Shown piece by piece: positions 5,822 through 8,981 of a stretch of 8,981 nt of DNA. Source of the stretch: Oscillospiraceae bacterium (GTDB taxonomy: Bacteria > Bacillota > Clostridia > Oscillospirales > Ruminococcaceae); assembly GCA_017410745.1 (NCBI GenBank), contig JAFPPJ010000353.1, forward strand, positions 1 to 8,981, in the 5' to 3' direction. Position 1 is the stretch's first letter; each line of letters starts with the position of its first letter. The position numbers and the translations under genes are program-made. The notes beneath the pieces are model-generated. The model made no database searches and was not told the origin of the DNA. It saw nothing but the letters and a program-made list of their open reading frames with translations.

Positions 5822-7321
5822 ATGAAGAGTATGAAGAAGACACTTGCAATGGTAGCTGCTGTTGCAACCGCTGGCTCTATGTTTGCAGCTTGCGGAACTA
5901 ACACAAACACACCCGCAACTACCACAGCTGCTCCCGCTGCTACCGAGGCTGCTGCTACAGAAGCTGCTGCTACTGAGGCTGCTGCAGAGACTGAAGCTGC
6001 TGCTGAGACTGAGGCTGCTGCTGAGACAGAGGCTGCTGCTGAGACAGAGGCTGCAAGTGCACCTTCCGCAGATGGTGGTTCCAAGATGACCGTTCTCTGC
6101 TGGAATACCGATGATATCAACCCCATGCTCAAGTGCTTCTGTGAGAACACAGGCCACACTGAGGATGAGTTCGATGCACATTCCTTCGGTGTTGCAGGCG
6201 GTCAGGCAGCTGAGACTTATGACGCATATCTTTCCGATCCCAATAACGATGCAGATATCATCTTTGTTGAGGCAGACTGGGCTCTTAAGTACATCAACGA
6301 CGACAGCGCTGAAACTGGTACTAAGCCCCTTAATGATATCGGCTTCTCCGACGGCGATTACGGCGATCTTCGTCCTTACACCGTTGAGATCGGTAAGTCT
6401 TCTGACGGCGTTCAGAAGGGTCTTTCCTGGCAGGCTGCAGCAGGCGGCTTCTGCTACAGAGAGGATCTCGCTGACAAGTATCTCGGCGTAACATCTCCCG
6501 ATGAGTTCCAGGCTAAGGTAAACAACTGGGACAACTTCCTCGCAACAGCTAAGGAAGTTAAGGAAGCTTCCGGCGGACAGACTGCCCTCACTGCTACACT
6601 CGGCGGTATCTGGCAGGTATTCTCCGCAGGCAGATCTACTCCTTGGGTAAAGGACAACAAGCTTGAACTCGATCCTACAGCTAAGGATTATATCACATTT
6701 GCTAAGACCATGTATGATGAAGGCTATGTCATCAAGGATCTCGCTCAGTGGAGCACAGAGTGGTATTCTGCAGGTCAGACCGATGACACAATGGGTTACT
6801 TCGTATCCACATGGGGCTTCGGCGATGCTATCCTCACATCCGCAGCAGGCGGCGAGGGCGGCGCTACATACGGCAAGTGGAAGGTTTGCGTAGGTCCTCA
6901 GGCATTCTTCTGGGGCGGCACATGGATGACTGTTGCTAACAGATGCGACAATCCTGAGCTCGTTAAGGAATTCATGTCCTTCTTCACAACCAACACCGAG
7001 GGCGCTCAGAAGTATGCTGAGATGCAGGGTGAGTTCGTTTCCAACAAGAAGGCAATGGAGAACGTTATCGCTGCTGGCGAATACAAGGGCAACCCTGTTC
7101 TTGGCGGCCAGAACCAGTTCGAAGTTCTTAACGTAACAGCTGACCAGATCGATATGACCGGTGCTATCACTCCTTATGACAGCCCTATAAAGGGATGCTT
7201 CAACGATGCAGTTAACGCATACTGCCAGGGTACAAACGCTGACGTTGATGCTACCATCAATGACTGGGTTGACAGAGTTGCAAATGCACTTCCTACTCTC
7301 GATTACTCCAACTTTGACTAA
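5822..7321 (+). CDS. ABC transporter solute-binding lipoprotein, family 1 (carbohydrate type)
   Basis: The 499-residue product is the extracellular substrate receptor of an importer. MKSMKKTLAMVAAVATAGSM is a lipoprotein signal peptide, and the FAAC motif puts the lipidated cysteine at 24 (Phe at -3 is a slight departure from the lipobox). Residues 25-85 are a low-complexity Ala/Thr/Glu linker that keeps the receptor away from the membrane. The two-lobed domain begins near residue 88 (MTVLCWNTDDIN) and includes GGFCYREDLADKYLG, a Trp-rich stretch with WSTEWYSAG and STWGFGDA, and FFWGGTWMTVANRC, all typical of family 1 binding proteins for sugars. It starts at the ATG at 5822 after AAGGAGG. 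Codon use is highly biased (AAG, CTC, GCT), like that of HU, and suggests strong expression. Two permease genes follow. The sugar cannot be named from the sequence. Confidence 0.93.
   Translation: MKSMKKTLAMVAAVATAGSMFAACGTNTNTPATTTAAPAATEAAATEAAATEAAAETEAAAETEAAAETEAAAETEAASAPSADGGSKMTVLCWNTDDINPMLKCFCENTGHTEDEFDAHSFGVAGGQAAETYDAYLSDPNNDADIIFVEADWALKYINDDSAETGTKPLNDIGFSDGDYGDLRPYTVEIGKSSDGVQKGLSWQAAAGGFCYREDLADKYLGVTSPDEFQAKVNNWDNFLATAKEVKEASGGQTALTATLGGIWQVFSAGRSTPWVKDNKLELDPTAKDYITFAKTMYDEGYVIKDLAQWSTEWYSAGQTDDTMGYFVSTWGFGDAILTSAAGGEGGATYGKWKVCVGPQAFFWGGTWMTVANRCDNPELVKEFMSFFTTNTEGAQKYAEMQGEFVSNKKAMENVIAAGEYKGNPVLGGQNQFEVLNVTADQIDMTGAITPYDSPIKGCFNDAVNAYCQGTNADVDATINDWVDRVANALPTLDYSNFD
5942..6055 (+). 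repeat. In-frame tandem repeat coding the Ala/Glu linker
   Basis: Residues 41-55 are three copies of TEAAA (15-base units), and residues 56-78 are nearly four copies of ETEAAA (18-base units close to GAGACTGAGGCTGCTGCT). Neighbouring units differ at few bases. Both unit lengths are multiples of three, so copy-number change by slippage would lengthen or shorten the linker without breaking the frame. Confidence 0.85.
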
Positions 7322-7329
7322 TATCAGAG

Positions 7330-7387
7330 TATAGGGCTCAGAAAAACTGAATAACCTATAAATAGGGCAGGTGAAAGCCTGCCCTAT
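7330..7387 (+). other. Tandem hairpins after the binding-protein gene (mRNA stabiliser or attenuator)
   Basis: ATAGGGCAGG (7362-7371) pairs perfectly with CCTGCCCTAT (7378-7387) around TGAAAG, a 10-bp stem. Just upstream, TATAGG (7330-7335) can pair with CCTATA (7355-7360), with TCAG/CTGA inside. No T-run follows the main stem, so full termination is unlikely. Such stems between binding-protein and permease genes commonly protect the upstream message and lower permease expression. The remaining 7388-7598 is AT-rich; TTGGAC at 7487-7492 lacks a well-spaced -10 box, so I see no convincing internal promoter. Confidence 0.6.
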
Positions 7388-7598
7388 ATATCTAACTTAT
7401 GAGTTCGTGATTTTAACTAATTTTTTCACACAATGGTCACAAGGGTTTATGAGAGGTAAGTAATCAAGACGTGGGAATTTATTTTTTTGGACATTATGCA
7501 CTTATTTAATTGAATAAATGAACAACATAGCGTTCGATAACGGGGTTTTTCCCATTTCTACTGCCTTTCGAGTTTAGACCGAGGGGAGTTATCAAAGT

Positions 7599-8621
7599 AT
7601 GGATCTGAACAAGAGAAAGAGTATCAGCTATGCTAAATACGGCTATCTGTTCATACTTCCTTTCTTTATAGTATATCTGTTTTTCCAGGTATACCCTTTA
7701 TGCTATACATTCTATCTGTCTACACAGTCTAACGGCGATCTGGTGACAGAAAGTGTCGGCATAGACAATTTCAAAATACTGGTCGGTGGTCAGGCCACCA
7801 CAACACCCGGACATGAGATCGCCGGGCGTGCGGCAAAATCCGCAAAACAGAATTTCAGCAGAGTTCTGAAAAACACCGTTCTTCTCTGGGGCGGTAACTT
7901 TATCCCGCAGATCATAATCTCACTGCTGCTTGCAGCATGGTTTACGGATGCGTATCTGAAGGTGAAAGGAAAAGGGTTCTATAAGATAGTGATGTATATG
8001 CCGAATATCATCACGGCTGCATCTGTTGCAGCGCTTTTCGTAATGCTCTTCTCCGATACCGAATACGGTGCTGTCAACAACCTGCTCGTTAAACTGGGCA
8101 AGGAAAGAGTGAACTTTGTTTCGGGCGTTAAGGGCGAAGCAAGGATCATGATAATGATAATCCAGACATGGATGTGGTTCGGTAATACCACCATCATGCT
8201 TATGTCAGGTATCATGGGCATCAACCCCTCACTCTTTGAAGCTGCAAATATCGACGGTGCCACACCTACACAGCAGTTCTTCAAGATCACTATCCCGCTT
8301 CTCCGTCCCATCATGCTCTACACAGTAGTTACATCCATGATAGGCGGTCTTCAGATGTTCGATATACCCTATCTGTACAATGCACAGGCAGGTGCCCAGA
8401 ACCAGACGACGGAGACTGTAGCGGTATTCATTTATAACAACTTCCATAAAACGACACAGCCTAACCTGGGTTATTCCGCAGCTGCGTCCGTTGTACTGTT
8501 CTTTATCACGGTAGCACTGGGCTCCATCGCGTTCGTAACGAACAAAGAGGAAGATCCGAGAAGTGCTCATGCAAAGAACATGAAGAAAACTGCTCTGAAG
8601 CAGAAACTGGGAGGGCTGTAA
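7599..8621 (+). CDS. Sugar ABC transporter permease, MalF type
   Basis: The 340-residue integral membrane protein is one half of the transport channel. Hydrophobic segments lie near residues 15-40, 93-115, 130-151, 183-204, 238-257 and 294-313, the six-segment core of this family. The cytoplasmic EAA loop, which docks the ATPase, is clear: EAANIDGA (214-221) followed by FFKITIPLLRP (227-237). The start is the ATG at 7599 behind GGGGAG (7583-7588). The loop at 62-90 between the first two segments is long and polar. It lies 277 bases after the binding-protein gene, with hairpins in between, and only one base before the next permease start. Its partners are the flanking lipoprotein and the second permease; the ATPase is not in this window. 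Confidence 0.94.
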   Translation: MDLNKRKSISYAKYGYLFILPFFIVYLFFQVYPLCYTFYLSTQSNGDLVTESVGIDNFKILVGGQATTTPGHEIAGRAAKSAKQNFSRVLKNTVLLWGGNFIPQIIISLLLAAWFTDAYLKVKGKGFYKIVMYMPNIITAASVAALFVMLFSDTEYGAVNNLLVKLGKERVNFVSGVKGEARIMIMIIQTWMWFGNTTIMLMSGIMGINPSLFEAANIDGATPTQQFFKITIPLLRPIMLYTVVTSMIGGLQMFDIPYLYNAQAGAQNQTTETVAVFIYNNFHKTTQPNLGYSAAASVVLFFITVALGSIAFVTNKEEDPRSAHAKNMKKTALKQKLGGL

Positions 8622-8622
8622 T

Positions 8623-8981
8623 ATGGATATGGCAGGACAGAAGAGCAATTCGCAGATGATAGCAGTCCGCACCGGTATAGTTACTGCGGTACTGATTTTC
8701 CTTACGATCTTTGCATTGCTCCCTATATGGATACTTATAGTTAATTCCACAAGAGACCACTATGAGATAGTTACAAACGGCGTTTCTCTCATTCCCGGTC
8801 TTAACGCATTCAAGAATATCGGACAGCTCAATCAGTGGGTACAGGAAGGCAAGATCCAGTATAACGCATTTACGGGATATATGAACTCAGGTTTCATCTC
8901 CCTCTGTGCTACCCTCCTTACCGTGCTGTTCTCCACAATGACCGCTTACGGCCTTGTTGTATATGATTTCAAGTTCCGCGC
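8623..8981 (+). CDS. Carbohydrate ABC transporter permease, MalG type, 3' end outside the window
   Basis: The open frame runs from the ATG at 8623 to the right edge without a stop and gives 119 residues. GGGAGG at 8609-8614, inside the end of the previous gene, is eight bases upstream; the start is one base after that gene's TAA, so the two are co-translated. The N-terminus MDMAGQKSNSQMIAVRTG is followed by a membrane segment (about 18-40, VTAVLIFLTIFALLPIWILIV) and NSTRDHYEI. The extracellular loop GVSLIPGLNAFKNIG comes next. The segment NSGFISLCATLLTVLFSTMTAYG near 94-116 starts the second membrane span. This is the usual beginning of MalG-type permeases, which are about 280-320 residues long. 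The EAA motif would lie beyond the edge. Confidence 0.9.
   Translation, partial: MDMAGQKSNSQMIAVRTGIVTAVLIFLTIFALLPIWILIVNSTRDHYEIVTNGVSLIPGLNAFKNIGQLNQWVQEGKIQYNAFTGYMNSGFISLCATLLTVLFSTMTAYGLVVYDFKFR

Noticed and set aside
5659..6181. Long minus-strand open frames opposite the start of the binding-protein gene
   Set aside because: Their Ala/Val- and Ser-rich sequence is the mirror of the GCT/GCA repeat in the linker, and the plus-strand gene is well supported.
7482..7517. T-run plus TTGGAC as a promoter for the permease genes
   Set aside because: No -10 box of acceptable quality lies 16-18 bases downstream; the region is simply AT-rich.
7533..7555. GGGGTTTTTCCC as a terminator before the permease gene
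   Set aside because: The stem is only three or four pairs and the T residues are in the loop, not after the stem.

Overview
The window looks like a chromosomal segment of a gut-type clostridial Firmicute, most likely a Ruminococcus-like member of the Oscillospirales. This rests on the gene families, strong AGGAGG-type ribosome binding sites, AT-rich sigma-A promoters between moderately GC-rich genes, and frequent AGA/AGG and ATA codons. The species assignment is inference. All recognisable genes lie on the plus strand. I see no tRNA, rRNA, CRISPR array, insertion sequence, phage gene or integrase.

Left part (1-3701): the 3' end of a DUF4340 protein, a small conserved protein of 93 residues with its own promoter and a very good intrinsic terminator, then a two-gene unit in which a DUF3737 beta-helix protein overlaps a MalY/PatB-type PLP-dependent C-S lyase by 8 bases.

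Middle part (3834-5320): a housekeeping operon mazG - HU - rqcP behind a clear promoter. mazG and HU overlap by ATGA, and a 14-bp hairpin sits between HU and rqcP. The set covers nucleotide-pool cleaning, nucleoid packaging and ribosome quality control. In many spore-formers yabP and yabQ follow rqcP; here they do not.

Gap (5321-5821): 501 bases without a convincing protein gene, but rich in structure. It holds interleaved inverted repeats, a TTGACA-N17-TATATT promoter inside a 12-bp inverted repeat, a GC-rich segment of about 140 nt ending in a T-run, a second set of alternative hairpins, and a second promoter next to the following gene. This is the most interesting part of the window.

Right part (5822-8981): a carbohydrate-type ABC importer made of a lipoprotein solute-binding protein, a MalF-type permease and the start of a MalG-type permease cut by the right edge. 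Hairpins without a T-run follow the binding-protein gene, which fits the usual excess of binding protein over permeases. No ATPase gene is visible; many importers of this type share one encoded elsewhere.

I did not find a clearly new multi-gene system. The best candidate for something undescribed is the regulatory/RNA region at 5372-5740.
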